Shown here piece by piece: positions 7,499-15,165 of a stretch of DNA of 32,820 bases (its first letter is position 1; the number at the start of each line of letters is the position of its first letter). A program made the position numbers and the translations under genes. The notes under the pieces were generated by a model, which was not told where the DNA came from, did no database searches, and saw nothing but the letters and a program-made list of their open reading frames with translations. Source of the DNA: Acidobacteriota bacterium. GTDB taxonomy: Bacteria > Acidobacteriota > JAAYUB01. Location: NCBI GenBank assembly GCA_016935015.1, contig JAFGRT010000052.1:1-32820 (forward strand), in the 5' to 3' direction.

Positions 7499-8263
7499 AT
7501 GGGGAAATTAAACAGAGAAGAAATGAAGGAATTGGCGCGGACCCACAAGATCGCCCTCTATTCCGCCAAGATGGTGATGAAGGGGAATTGGACTCTCGAC
7601 TACGCCTTGAGTCTCGAAAAACCCGTCTTCAACCAGGGCGTCCGCTGGATGCTGCAGGCGAAGAAACGGAAATGGGTCATGGCTTTCCAGACTTTCGACA
7701 AGGGCGCCATCTTCGGCAAAATCCTCAAGGTCCGGAAATATAATATTCTGGCCCAGGTACGCGGCAAACTGAAATATATCGAAAAGATCGACATCGCCTA
7801 CGTCTGCAATTCAAAGTTTTTTAAGAAGTTGCCGGAATATTTCCGCCACGACCCCTTCGTCTCCGATATCAAACCCAAGCCGACATACAAACCATCCGAG
7901 CGCCGGGAAGTGGACCTCGCGCCCATCAAGGAGAGAGCGCCGGTCCGCATCACCCTGTTCACGGGGGAAATCGTTGAAGGCTTGGTTGTCTGGGTCACGG
8001 ACTATGACTTCGAGTTGAAGGTGGATCGCTACATATCGCTCATGATCTTCAAGCATGCCGTGTGGGATGCCGTCGAAAAAGAGTACCACCGCTTCCGGCA
8101 GCCGGCGCAAAAACAATTCACGCCCAAACCGAAGAAACCCTTTAAAAAGCCTCCATTCGAACGGAAGGGATATTCCAGTAAATCCAACCAGTCCGGCGAA
8201 CCCATGGGGCCGCCGCGCTCCCGTAACCGCTTCGGCCCCGTCAACGGTTACGGTAATTCCTGA
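7499..8263 (+). CDS. Hfq-like protein with two predicted Sm folds and a basic tail
   Basis: A 254-residue protein. Residues 147-192 resemble Hfq closely in pattern: APVRITLFTGEIVEGLVVW aligns with the Sm1 strands, and SLMIFKHAVWDA matches the Sm2 motif around Hfq's YKH. A second, more divergent Sm-like unit lies at about 57-101 (WVMAFQTFDKGAIFGKIL followed by ILAQVRGKLKYIEKIDIAYV). The linker (105-145) and the tail (195-254) are rich in lysine, proline and arginine and look disordered. Hfq binds small RNAs and mRNAs as a hexamer; here a tandem arrangement could form a three-subunit ring, which is inference. ATG 7499 has AGGGG about six bases upstream; a TTG at 7493 is an unlikely alternative. 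The 3' end overlaps the opposing aminotransferase gene. Confidence 0.75.
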   Translation: MGKLNREEMKELARTHKIALYSAKMVMKGNWTLDYALSLEKPVFNQGVRWMLQAKKRKWVMAFQTFDKGAIFGKILKVRKYNILAQVRGKLKYIEKIDIAYVCNSKFFKKLPEYFRHDPFVSDIKPKPTYKPSERREVDLAPIKERAPVRITLFTGEIVEGLVVWVTDYDFELKVDRYISLMIFKHAVWDAVEKEYHRFRQPAQKQFTPKPKKPFKKPPFERKGYSSKSNQSGEPMGPPRSRNRFGPVNGYGNS

Positions 8264-9425
8264 AAAAGCGGCGCAGTCGCTGCGCCAGTTCATCCAACTC
8301 CGGCTCACGGGCAAATCCGAAGGAGATGCGCAGATGGCCCTCGCCATCCGGGCCGAACCCTGCGCCGGGCACTGTAACGACGCCTTCACGCTCCAGCAGC
8401 TCCAGGGCCAACCGGCGGGAAGATACGTCCAGCGGGCAGGCCACCATGGCAAACAGGGCGCCGTGCGGAGCGCGCCACCGCAAATCGGGCACATCCGCCA
8501 CGATCGCCGCCAGGTTCTCCGCCCGCCGCTTCAGCGTCCGGCGGTATTCCGCCAACTGCCGGTCCCCCTGCCGCAGGCATTCCCGGGCCAAAACCTGTCC
8601 GGCCACCGGGGCGCAGATGATGGTCGTGTCCTGGACCTTCAGAAGCTGGTCCCACAACGCGGCCGGGGCGATGAGATAACCGATTCGCCAGCCCGTGATA
8701 CCGAACATTTTGGAGAAACTGCCCAGGACTACGGTACATTCCCGCCCGCCAGGTACCCGGAAGGGATGCGGCGGCGGATCCTCGCCAAAATACAGACGGC
8801 CGTACACTTCATCATAAAACAGCACCTTGCCGGCATGGGCGCAACGCTCCACCAGCGTCTTCAATTCATTCGCCGAGAATACCGTGCCCGTAGGATTGTT
8901 GGGATTCACGCAAACGATGCCGGCCGTATCGTCCGACAGGCTCTCATCCAGCCGGTCCAGATCCAGCGCGAACCGATCCTGTACAACGATCATGGGCCAG
9001 TCACGCCGTTTGATACCCAGCATCTGCAGAGCCATGGCATGGTTGAAGTAATACGGCGTCGGCACCAGCACCGACTCCCCCGGATTCACCACGGACAGCA
9101 AGGCCTGAAAAAAGGCGTGGTTGGCGCCGGCGGTGATGAGGATCTCGCGGTCTGGGTCAAGGGCAACGCCCCATCGTTCACGGTAGTCGTCGGCCACCGC
9201 CTGGCGAAGCTCGGGAATTCCCGAATCGACGCTGTAGGTGTGGACGGCGGCCTCGTTCAGGGCCTCCCGCAGCGCTTCCAGGGCCGCCTCCGGCGGATCC
9301 AGGTCCGGCACCGCCTGACCGAAATGCAGCAGGTCGCGCCCGGCCGACCGCAGGCGGGCCGCCGCCTCATGCATCTCCAGGATGGCCGGCGCCTCGGTCC
9401 GCAGAATGTTCACGGATGTACGCAC
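8241..9425 (-). CDS. Class I/II PLP-dependent aminotransferase
   Basis: A 394-residue fold-type I aminotransferase. The pyridoxal phosphate lysine is K239 in GSFSKMFGITGWRIGYL. Other family marks are PTPYYFNH (122-129), NPNNPTG (174-180), the cofactor-contacting aspartate in FYDEVYG (D205) and the substrate carboxylate arginine in HLRISF near the C-terminus. The start is a GTG at 9425 with GAGGAGG six bases upstream. Such enzymes transfer amino groups between an amino acid (often aspartate, alanine or aromatic) and 2-oxoglutarate; the exact substrate cannot be read from the sequence. The last 23 bases overlap the convergent Hfq-like gene, so the two transcripts are complementary there. Confidence 0.9.
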   Translation of the reverse strand: MRTSVNILRTEAPAILEMHEAAARLRSAGRDLLHFGQAVPDLDPPEAALEALREALNEAAVHTYSVDSGIPELRQAVADDYRERWGVALDPDREILITAGANHAFFQALLSVVNPGESVLVPTPYYFNHAMALQMLGIKRRDWPMIVVQDRFALDLDRLDESLSDDTAGIVCVNPNNPTGTVFSANELKTLVERCAHAGKVLFYDEVYGRLYFGEDPPPHPFRVPGGRECTVVLGSFSKMFGITGWRIGYLIAPAALWDQLLKVQDTTIICAPVAGQVLARECLRQGDRQLAEYRRTLKRRAENLAAIVADVPDLRWRAPHGALFAMVACPLDVSSRRLALELLEREGVVTVPGAGFGPDGEGHLRISFGFAREPELDELAQRLRRFFRNYRNR

Positions 9426-9591
9426 AGGATCCTCCTCTCGTTGCCCGATGCGATAACGGTATGGTTTTCGGCCGGCAATGTCAAGCCGGCGATGTGGGCG
9501 ACAGCGGCCGCCTGACCGGTGGTGTCGGCGCAGAAAACCCGCCGGGCCGCCCGGAAACCGTGCTATGATGAGCTGAAGTCCCGGCCTTGTT

Positions 9592-9620
9592 ACAACCTTT
9601 TCGGTTCTAACGGCGTATGT
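9592..9620 (+). promoter_or_regulatory. Candidate ECF-type promoter of the sigma/anti-sigma operon
   Basis: ACAACCTTTT (9592-9601) followed after about 12 bases by CGTATG (9614-9619) resembles the AAC-containing -35 and CGT-type -10 of promoters read by extracytoplasmic-function sigma factors. It lies just before the sigma gene start at 9644, as expected for autoregulation. Assigned by eye only. Confidence 0.4.
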
Positions 9621-9643
9621 ACGTTACGAGAAAGGGGCCGAGA

Positions 9644-10246
9644 ATGGGTGCGCTGGCCGGACAGCCAAATCAGGATGCAATCTGCGGCATGAGACTATTG
9701 GCGGGTAAAGACGACATCGCCTTCTCCCAGAAGATCGCTTCCGGCGATGCCCGGGCATTCGAGGAGTTCTACGACCGGTTTGCTACGCGACTCTTCTCCA
9801 TCGCCTTCCGACTTTGCGGCGACGCCGGCCTGTCCGAGGACATGACCCAGGAGGTCTTCCTCCATCTGCTGCGCAAGATTCACCTGTTCAACGGCCAGGC
9901 CAGCCTGTCCACCTGGTTGTATCGGGTGGCCACCAACTTTTACATATCGTATCTGCGCAGCTATCGACCGAAGCAATACCCTCACGAATCGGAAGAGTCG
10001 CTGCACAAACACCTGGACCAGAAATCCAGCCAGCAATCATCGACGCTCCACCACCGGCTGGATCTGGAACGGTGCCTGGCTCAGCTCCCCGATGGCTACC
10101 GGACCATTATCGTCCTCCATGACATCGAGGGGTACAAGCACGAAGAGATCGCCGAGATGCTGAACATCTCGCCGGGCACATCCAAATCGCAACTGCATCA
10201 CGCCCGGATGAAGTTGCGCAGCCTGTTGCAAGGAGTGGAACCATGA
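9644..10246 (+). CDS. RNA polymerase ECF-type sigma-70 factor
   Basis: A 200-residue sigma factor with only regions 2 and 4. Region 2 spans about 35-105 (AFEEFYDRFATRLFSIAFRL, LSEDMTQEVFLHLLRK, STWLYRVATNFYISYLRS). Region 4 spans about 140-195 (LAQLPDGYRTIIVLHDIEGY, then the helix-turn-helix HEEIAEMLNISPGTSKSQLH). ATG 9644 is chosen over 9617 and 9689 because AAGGGG sits eight bases upstream; the 9617 codon falls in the probable promoter. Its stop overlaps the anti-sigma start as ATGA, so the two proteins are made together. It would direct transcription of an envelope or stress regulon and probably its own operon. Confidence 0.93.
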   Translation: MGALAGQPNQDAICGMRLLAGKDDIAFSQKIASGDARAFEEFYDRFATRLFSIAFRLCGDAGLSEDMTQEVFLHLLRKIHLFNGQASLSTWLYRVATNFYISYLRSYRPKQYPHESEESLHKHLDQKSSQQSSTLHHRLDLERCLAQLPDGYRTIIVLHDIEGYKHEEIAEMLNISPGTSKSQLHHARMKLRSLLQGVEP

Positions 10247-10890
10247 ACAAAGAATGCCGTCAACTGGAAGCACTTTTGTCGGAATACACGGACGGCTCCA
10301 CCTCCGTCGGCGAGGCGGCGCGAATCGAGGCCCATCTGGCTGGATGCGCCCGCTGCCGTGAAACGCTGCGGGATCTGCGCCGTCTGAAGGCCGCGCTGGC
10401 CAACCTGCCGCCGCTGCGGCCGCCGGCGGGCCTGAAAATGCGGATTCAGGAGCAGGCCGGAGCCGCGGGACTGATCACGAAACAGCCCCGGTACCGGCTA
10501 CGTCCGACGGCAGGCTGGGTCCTGGCGGCGGCAGCCTGTCTCCTGCTGGCCATCCTGCTCGTAACGGGTCTCGGCCCCGCAACTGCTCCACTCACGGATT
10601 CTTCAGCGGAAATGAAAGACATTTTTCATGACCTCCGCAACGCCGAGACCTTGTATCTGAACGCCATCGATCGCATGGACCAGCTGGCCGCCCTGAAAAT
10701 GAACGAAATGCCGCCCCAGATACGCCAAACCTTCGAAACAAACCTGGCCCTCATTAATCAAACACTCGCTGAAAGCCGAACGTATGTTCTTGAAAACGCC
10801 AATAATCCCCGAGCATGGGAACATCTTCTGGCTGCCTATCAGAAAAAAGTGGAATTCCTTTCCCTCATCATCGAAACGGATCTCAGCTAG
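10243..10890 (+). CDS. Membrane anti-sigma factor with zf-HC2 domain
   Basis: A 215-residue single-pass membrane protein. The N-terminal cytoplasmic zinc anti-sigma domain carries C5, H31, C35 and C38 (HLAGCARC), the HxxxCxxC signature that sequesters ECF sigma factors. One membrane helix lies at about 91-110. The C-terminal part (115-215) would be periplasmic and is predicted helical and coiled-coil-like, with no recognisable sensor fold; it may detect envelope stress. Its start overlaps the sigma stop by four bases. No site-2 protease or partner sensor gene is adjacent. Confidence 0.92.
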   Translation: MNKECRQLEALLSEYTDGSTSVGEAARIEAHLAGCARCRETLRDLRRLKAALANLPPLRPPAGLKMRIQEQAGAAGLITKQPRYRLRPTAGWVLAAAACLLLAILLVTGLGPATAPLTDSSAEMKDIFHDLRNAETLYLNAIDRMDQLAALKMNEMPPQIRQTFETNLALINQTLAESRTYVLENANNPRAWEHLLAAYQKKVEFLSLIIETDLS

Positions 10891-10991
10891 CCTGGCCGAC
10901 CGGTTCACGTGCCTGCCCCGGCCGGTCTTACCGCCACCGGCGGCGGCCACCCGGCTGTGATGCGCCGGCGCAAACTCTCCCAAATCTTTCC

Positions 10992-11020
10992 TTGACAAAA
11001 CGTAACAGCCTATCTTATAA
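10992..11020 (+). promoter_or_regulatory. Strong sigma-70 promoter for rpsA
   Basis: TTGACA (10992-10997), a 17-base spacer and TTATAA (11015-11020) form a near-consensus promoter. Transcription from about 11027 would give a leader of about 160 bases before the S1 start codon, with a pyrimidine-rich tract and a small TGAAT/ATTCA hairpin. No gene is seen in the 299 bases between the anti-sigma stop and S1. Confidence 0.75.
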
Positions 11021-11189
11021 GGGAGTTTAATGTCAAATCCGGGATTCGCTGAATGCCTTTATTCAACCTCAAACCTTGCGTTGTCCCTCCCTGCTCCGCT
11101 CGCCTTGGCCGTTACCCTTCGATCATTCCCTATGCAACGGATCCAGCCATAGATCGCCACGTGAACCTTCAGAGGAGTTTTGCACGGCC

Positions 11190-12866
11190 ATGACGCTTGA
11201 GAACGATCCGCTACTCAGTCCCATCCAGGAGTCCGACGTGCCGGACACGGAAGATTTTCAGGCACTGCTGGAGAGTTACGAACGGAGCCAGGTTTCCCTG
11301 CAGTCGGGCGACATCGTGGAAGGGAGCGTCCTGTCCATCACCGATAATTTCGTGTTTCTGGATATCGAATACAAGTCCGAGGGACGAATCCCCCTGGACC
11401 AGCTGAAGAATGAAGAATGGTTCGATGATCTGGAACGAGGCTTCCGCCTGGAAGCCGTCGTGGAAAACATGGAGGACGATGAAGGCTACATCCTTCTCTC
11501 CTATGAAAAGATCAGCAAGAAAAAACTGTACGAGGAGATCGAGAAAAAATTTCAGCATGGCGAAACCCTGCGCGGCCGGGTGATCAGCACAGTGAAAGGC
11601 GGATTGACGGTGGACGTGGGCGTGCGGGCCTTCTTGCCCGGCTCACAGATTGACACCATGCCGGTCCGCAATTTCACCGATTTCATCGGTCAGGATCTTG
11701 AGTTCAAAATCATCCAGTACAATGCCCGGCGCCGCAATATCGTGGTCTCCCACCGGGCCATCATCGAAGCCAGACTGGCCCGCACCCGGGAAGAGACCAT
11801 CCAGAAACTGGTCCCGGACAATGTGATCGAGGGCGTCGTCAAAAATGTCACCGATTACGGTGTTTTCATCGACCTGGGCGGCATCGACGGGTTGCTCCAC
11901 AAGACGGACATCTCCTGGGGCCGGGTGCAGCATCCGGCAGACTTTTTTCGATTGTGGGAAAAAACCTCTGTCATCGTCCTTCACTATGACAAGGAAAACC
12001 AGAAGGTCAGTCTGGGCTACAAGCAGATGGAACCCGACCCCTGGAAAAACGCGGATCAGAAATACCCACCGGGTTCAATCCTGGAAGGTACGCTTTCCAG
12101 CCTCACCTCCTATGGCATATTCGTGGAGATCGAGAAAGGAATCGAGGGTCTGGTCCATCGCACCGAGCTCAGCTGGGATTCCAGCCGAAAATTTCCTGAC
12201 CCTTCTATGAAACCAGGCACACCGTTCAAGGTCATGGTGCTCAGCATCGACGTGCAGTCGCGGCGACTGTCCCTCAGCATCAAACGTCACCAGCCCAATC
12301 CCTGGCAACAGTTCGCCATGACGTACCGGCGGGGCAATATCATTGATGGAATCGTCCGTAACGCCAACAAGTTTGGCCTTTTCATCGAAGTAGCTCCCCA
12401 TATCATCGGCCGGGTGTATCCGTCGGACATCAGCTGGAAACGGGATATTGCCGAATCGCTGGACCTTTACAATCCCGGCGACAGCGTCAATACCGTCATC
12501 CTCGATTTCGATCCCAAGAAACAGCGCCTGACCCTGGGCATCAAGCAGCTGGAAGAAGATATCTGGGATGATTATTTTTCCCGGCACCAGGTGGGTGACA
12601 TCGTCGAAGGCACCATTTCCGGGCTGATCAATTTCGGCGCCTTTGTGAACCTTGACCAGGGCATCGAGGGTTTGTGCCATATTTCCGAGTTCACCGACGG
12701 CATCGTCCAGGATCCCGGGGATTTTTTCAATCCCGGCCAGCAGGTCCGCATGAAGATCATCAAAATGAACCTGGCCGAGAAAAAGATCTCCCTCAGTCAT
12801 CGACTGCGCGATCTGACCGGCGCCGGGGAGGAGCACGTTCGGGAAAGTTCGAATCAACAAACGTAA
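11190..12866 (+). CDS. rpsA: 30S ribosomal protein S1, six S1 repeats
   Basis: A 558-residue protein with six consecutive S1 (OB-fold) repeats, beginning at about residues 38, 122, 207, 293, 380 and 465. Repeats 3-6 are the most regular: GVVKNVTDYGVFIDLGGIDG, GTLSSLTSYGIFVEIEKGIE, GIVRNANKFGLFIEV and GTISGLINFGAFVNLDQGIE. S1 binds mRNA leaders and helps load them on the 30S subunit. ATG 11190 follows GAGGAG at a long 12-base spacing; the frame is open from 11076, but that stretch is pyrimidine-rich leader. The acidic N-terminal extension (1-35) is typical of ribosome-anchored S1. It is followed by HU, a common arrangement. Confidence 0.95.
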   Translation: MTLENDPLLSPIQESDVPDTEDFQALLESYERSQVSLQSGDIVEGSVLSITDNFVFLDIEYKSEGRIPLDQLKNEEWFDDLERGFRLEAVVENMEDDEGYILLSYEKISKKKLYEEIEKKFQHGETLRGRVISTVKGGLTVDVGVRAFLPGSQIDTMPVRNFTDFIGQDLEFKIIQYNARRRNIVVSHRAIIEARLARTREETIQKLVPDNVIEGVVKNVTDYGVFIDLGGIDGLLHKTDISWGRVQHPADFFRLWEKTSVIVLHYDKENQKVSLGYKQMEPDPWKNADQKYPPGSILEGTLSSLTSYGIFVEIEKGIEGLVHRTELSWDSSRKFPDPSMKPGTPFKVMVLSIDVQSRRLSLSIKRHQPNPWQQFAMTYRRGNIIDGIVRNANKFGLFIEVAPHIIGRVYPSDISWKRDIAESLDLYNPGDSVNTVILDFDPKKQRLTLGIKQLEEDIWDDYFSRHQVGDIVEGTISGLINFGAFVNLDQGIEGLCHISEFTDGIVQDPGDFFNPGQQVRMKIIKMNLAEKKISLSHRLRDLTGAGEEHVRESSNQQT

Positions 12867-12944
12867 GCATCAAAATTATATAGATCTGATTCCTTTTTTC
12901 TGATAAGCTGAAGAAAATTATTCAATCTTACAATGGAGGAGGAA

Positions 12945-13220
12945 ATGACCAAAGCGGAACTGGTGAATAAGATCATGCAAAAGACGGATTTGGGAAAAAA
13001 GGATGCGGCGGTGGTCGTGCAGACCATCCTGGACAGCATTATCGAGTCCCTGCAGGACGGCGAAAAAGTCGAATTGAGAGGCTTTGGGAGTTTCAAAATC
13101 CGTGTACGCGGCCCGCGCAAGGGACGCAACCCCAAGACCGGGGAGAGCGTGGACGTACCGGCGAAAAAAATCCCTTACTTCAAACCCGGAAAGGAACTCA
13201 GAGACCTGATCAATTCCTAA
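12945..13220 (+). CDS. HU/IHF-family DNA-binding protein
   Basis: A 91-residue nucleoid protein of the usual family length. It begins MTKAELVNKIMQKTDLGKKD and has the DNA-binding arm with RNPKTGE (residues about 60-66) and the C-terminal VPAKKIPYFKPGKELRDLI. Such proteins bend DNA as dimers. GGAGGAGG lies just before ATG 12945; an in-frame start at 12933 would include the ribosome site itself. The gene follows rpsA by 78 AT-rich bases and precedes a HIT-protein gene by 13. I cannot tell HU from an IHF subunit by sequence alone. Confidence 0.94.
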   Translation: MTKAELVNKIMQKTDLGKKDAAVVVQTILDSIIESLQDGEKVELRGFGSFKIRVRGPRKGRNPKTGESVDVPAKKIPYFKPGKELRDLINS

Positions 13221-13233
13221 TCCATTTTTGATC

Positions 13234-13719
13234 ATGGATCATCTCTGGACTCCGTGGCGCTATCATTACATTTCGGGCCTTTCAGACAGCGAAACCACGG
13301 ATAGGTGCGTCTTCTGCGACATCCCGAGAGGGGTGGACGAAGAACAATTGATTATTACCCGCGGTCGGTACAACTATATTGTGTTGAACCGCTTTCCTTA
13401 CACTTCCGGCCACTCGCTGGTGGTACCTTTTCGGCATTTCGCCGCCTTCCATGACATCCGGCCCTCGGAATGGAACGAATTGGGTGAGCTCAGCCAGCGC
13501 CTGCAGCAGGCGCTGGCTGAGACCTACCATCCCGAAGGTTTCAATATCGGCTGGAACCAGGGGAAATGCGCCGGCGCCGGCGTAGCCGACCACATTCATC
13601 TTCACCTTGTACCGCGCTGGATGGGGGACACGAATCTGGTGGGCGTCCTGGGCGAGACGCGGATCATCCCCGAAGAGCTCACCAGCACCTATGAAAAGCT
13701 GAGACGCTTTTTCACCTGA
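13234..13719 (+). CDS. HIT-family nucleotide hydrolase/transferase
   Basis: A 161-residue histidine-triad protein. The triad is H120-I-H122-L-H124 in DHIHLHLVPRW, where H122 would be the nucleophile that forms the nucleotidyl intermediate. An N-terminal CxxC pair (C25, C28 in CVFCDIP) probably binds zinc, and SGHSLVVPFRH (59-69) is the conserved nucleotide-pocket strand. The opening MDHLWTPWR is common to bacterial relatives sometimes annotated as Ap4A phosphorylase or HIT-like. The ATG lies 13 bases after the HU gene with no clear ribosome site, so translation may depend on read-through from upstream. The substrate is likely a dinucleoside polyphosphate or nucleoside phosphoramidate. Confidence 0.92.
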   Translation: MDHLWTPWRYHYISGLSDSETTDRCVFCDIPRGVDEEQLIITRGRYNYIVLNRFPYTSGHSLVVPFRHFAAFHDIRPSEWNELGELSQRLQQALAETYHPEGFNIGWNQGKCAGAGVADHIHLHLVPRWMGDTNLVGVLGETRIIPEELTSTYEKLRRFFT

Positions 13720-13766
13720 TGGCACACGGATCGGCTTTCCCCCTGGCCGCACCGGTAGCCCCATCC

Positions 13767-13821
13767 CCATGACGGCCCGCCGGCAACGACGCCGCCCCCA
13801 ATCGATCCCGCCCCGTCATGG
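13767..13821. repeat. Inverted repeat between convergent genes
   Basis: CCATGACGG (13767-13775) and CCGTCATGG (13813-13821) are perfect inverted repeats separated by 37 bases, in the 143-base gap between the convergent HIT and chalcone-isomerase-like genes. There is no T-run, so it is at best a Rho-assisted stop or a chance structure. Confidence 0.35.
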
Positions 13822-13862
13822 CGGCTGCAGGAGTCGGACCGACGACAGCCCGACCCGGCATC

Positions 13863-14531
13863 TTACTTGTAAATAAACCGGACCAGGTCCTCCTTCAGAT
13901 CGTCGGAGATGCATTCCTCACCCAACCAGATGGCCGTAATTCCTTGGATCAGCTGGGGATGAGTCATGGTACCCAGTTTGGTGGAATTGTGAAATGCCTC
14001 CAGTGTCCCGTCGGCGAAGATGTTGATGATCAGCGCCTCGTTTTCCTTGACCTGCTGCTGAAACCAAGCGAGGAACTCTTGCGACGCCTTTTGCAATGCG
14101 GTGTTCCGATTCAGGTCAGGCATGTTGGCCTCGAGACTGTCCCGGAATGAATCCCGGATGGTTTCCGCGTCGACGTCGCGTACAAAACGCATTTCAAACC
14201 GGCGACCGTATGTCCCGGTGACCAGTTGCCGGAAAAATTTCTCCTGATTTTGCAGCTTCTTTACTTCCGGATATTTCGGCTGCCACTGGCGCTTCAGCTC
14301 CGTCCGGTACTGCGGCTCCACGTAGAACGCCAGGCCGTACACCTTGACGATAAATTTTTTCCGCACGCCCACCCCGAGGCAGGTCATCTCCACATCCGTC
14401 CCATCGTGGGTCACCCGCCGCAACTCAGGGAACTTGATTCCGGTGGATTCTTCCCGGACTTCCGCCCCCCAGAGCCAGGCCGCGGTCAGTGCCACCAGGA
14501 AGACGCCGAGGAACACTCGCCACTTCAGCAT
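13863..14531 (-). CDS. Secreted chalcone isomerase-like protein
   Basis: A 222-residue exported protein with a signal peptide at about 1-23. The mature part matches the bacterial chalcone-isomerase-like family in pattern: LGVGVRKKFIVKVYGLAFYVE (about residues 54-74), a central helical region and C-terminal SLEANMPDLN / EALIINIFADGTLEAFHN / GEECISDDLKEDLV. Bacterial members share the fold of plant chalcone isomerases but usually lack the flavonoid activity and are thought to bind lipid-like ligands in the periplasm; this one is of unknown function. ATG 14531 is preferred, with AGGAGG six bases upstream. The gene is monocistronic as far as can be seen. Confidence 0.87.
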   Translation of the reverse strand: MLKWRVFLGVFLVALTAAWLWGAEVREESTGIKFPELRRVTHDGTDVEMTCLGVGVRKKFIVKVYGLAFYVEPQYRTELKRQWQPKYPEVKKLQNQEKFFRQLVTGTYGRRFEMRFVRDVDAETIRDSFRDSLEANMPDLNRNTALQKASQEFLAWFQQQVKENEALIINIFADGTLEAFHNSTKLGTMTHPQLIQGITAIWLGEECISDDLKEDLVRFIYK

Positions 14532-14752
14532 ATGCAACCTCCTGCCATGAAATCACTTCCGGTAAAGATCCATATTCACGAATCAGTAAAACCGCCGGCC
14601 GGAACCGCGGAAGGCTGTGGCCAACGACGTCCGGATCACCCCGGCGCCCATCGGCTGAAAAACCCGGAGCCTGTCAGTCCGTCACACCGGCAGCCTCTGA
14701 AACGAATCGGCGCTTGTATCGGACCTATCTATACTTCAATCCGCCGCTTGGA

Positions 14753-14989
14753 TCAAGATTTATCTGCGCTGATCCAGCCGCCGCACCACACATCATCCCA
14801 TTCGTCATAACGCAAAAGCATCTTCGCCCCCTCGGCCAGCCGGACCTTGAAATACATGTATCCCACGCCATACCAGCGATCCAGGATGTCCAAGACATCG
14901 TATTCGCGGCCGTCAACCATCACCCGGCGAGGCGTTTCGTGCAACCGGTAGCCGCTGTAACACACCACCTCAAGGCTGAAAAATTCCAT
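14753..14989 (-). CDS. Small hypothetical protein
   Basis: A 78-residue soluble protein beginning MEFFSLEVVCYSGYRLHETP, with a beta-rich pattern (RRVMVDGREYDVLDILDRWY, then YMYFKVRLAEGAKMLLRYDE). The pattern of a small barrel ending in an aromatic DEWDDVWCGGW resembles short conserved bacterial proteins of unknown function, but I cannot name a family. AGGA lies about six bases upstream of ATG 14989. It stands alone between the chalcone-isomerase-like gene and a divergent phosphoesterase gene. The 221 bases before 14753 hold no gene I can support. Confidence 0.7.
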   Translation of the reverse strand: MEFFSLEVVCYSGYRLHETPRRVMVDGREYDVLDILDRWYGVGYMYFKVRLAEGAKMLLRYDEWDDVWCGGWISADKS

Positions 14990-15138
14990 GGGATCCTATC
15001 GCCCGCCCGACGTACGATCCAGCCGGCCGACGCGCCACAAGGCCGGAGAAACGGGCCGGGCGCTCCTCGGCAGTTTCCCCTATTGTAACCCGGCTTCAAT
15101 AAAACGCACATTCTCTTTCAAAATCAATCCGTTTATGC

Positions 15139-15144
15139 TATATT
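15139..15144 (+). promoter_or_regulatory. Extended -10 promoter element for the phosphoesterase gene
   Basis: TGCTATATT (15136-15144) is an extended -10 with TATATT as the hexamer. The best -35 at 17 bases (TTTCAA) is weak, as is usual for extended -10 promoters. It lies 21 bases upstream of the start codon at 15166. Confidence 0.45.
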
Positions 15145-15165
15145 CCCGTGAATTGGAGAGGTGGC

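Noticed and set aside
12846-12866. tRNA-like GTTCGAATC at the end of rpsA
   Set aside because: It is in coding sequence and no acceptor or anticodon stems surround it; no tRNA was found in the window.
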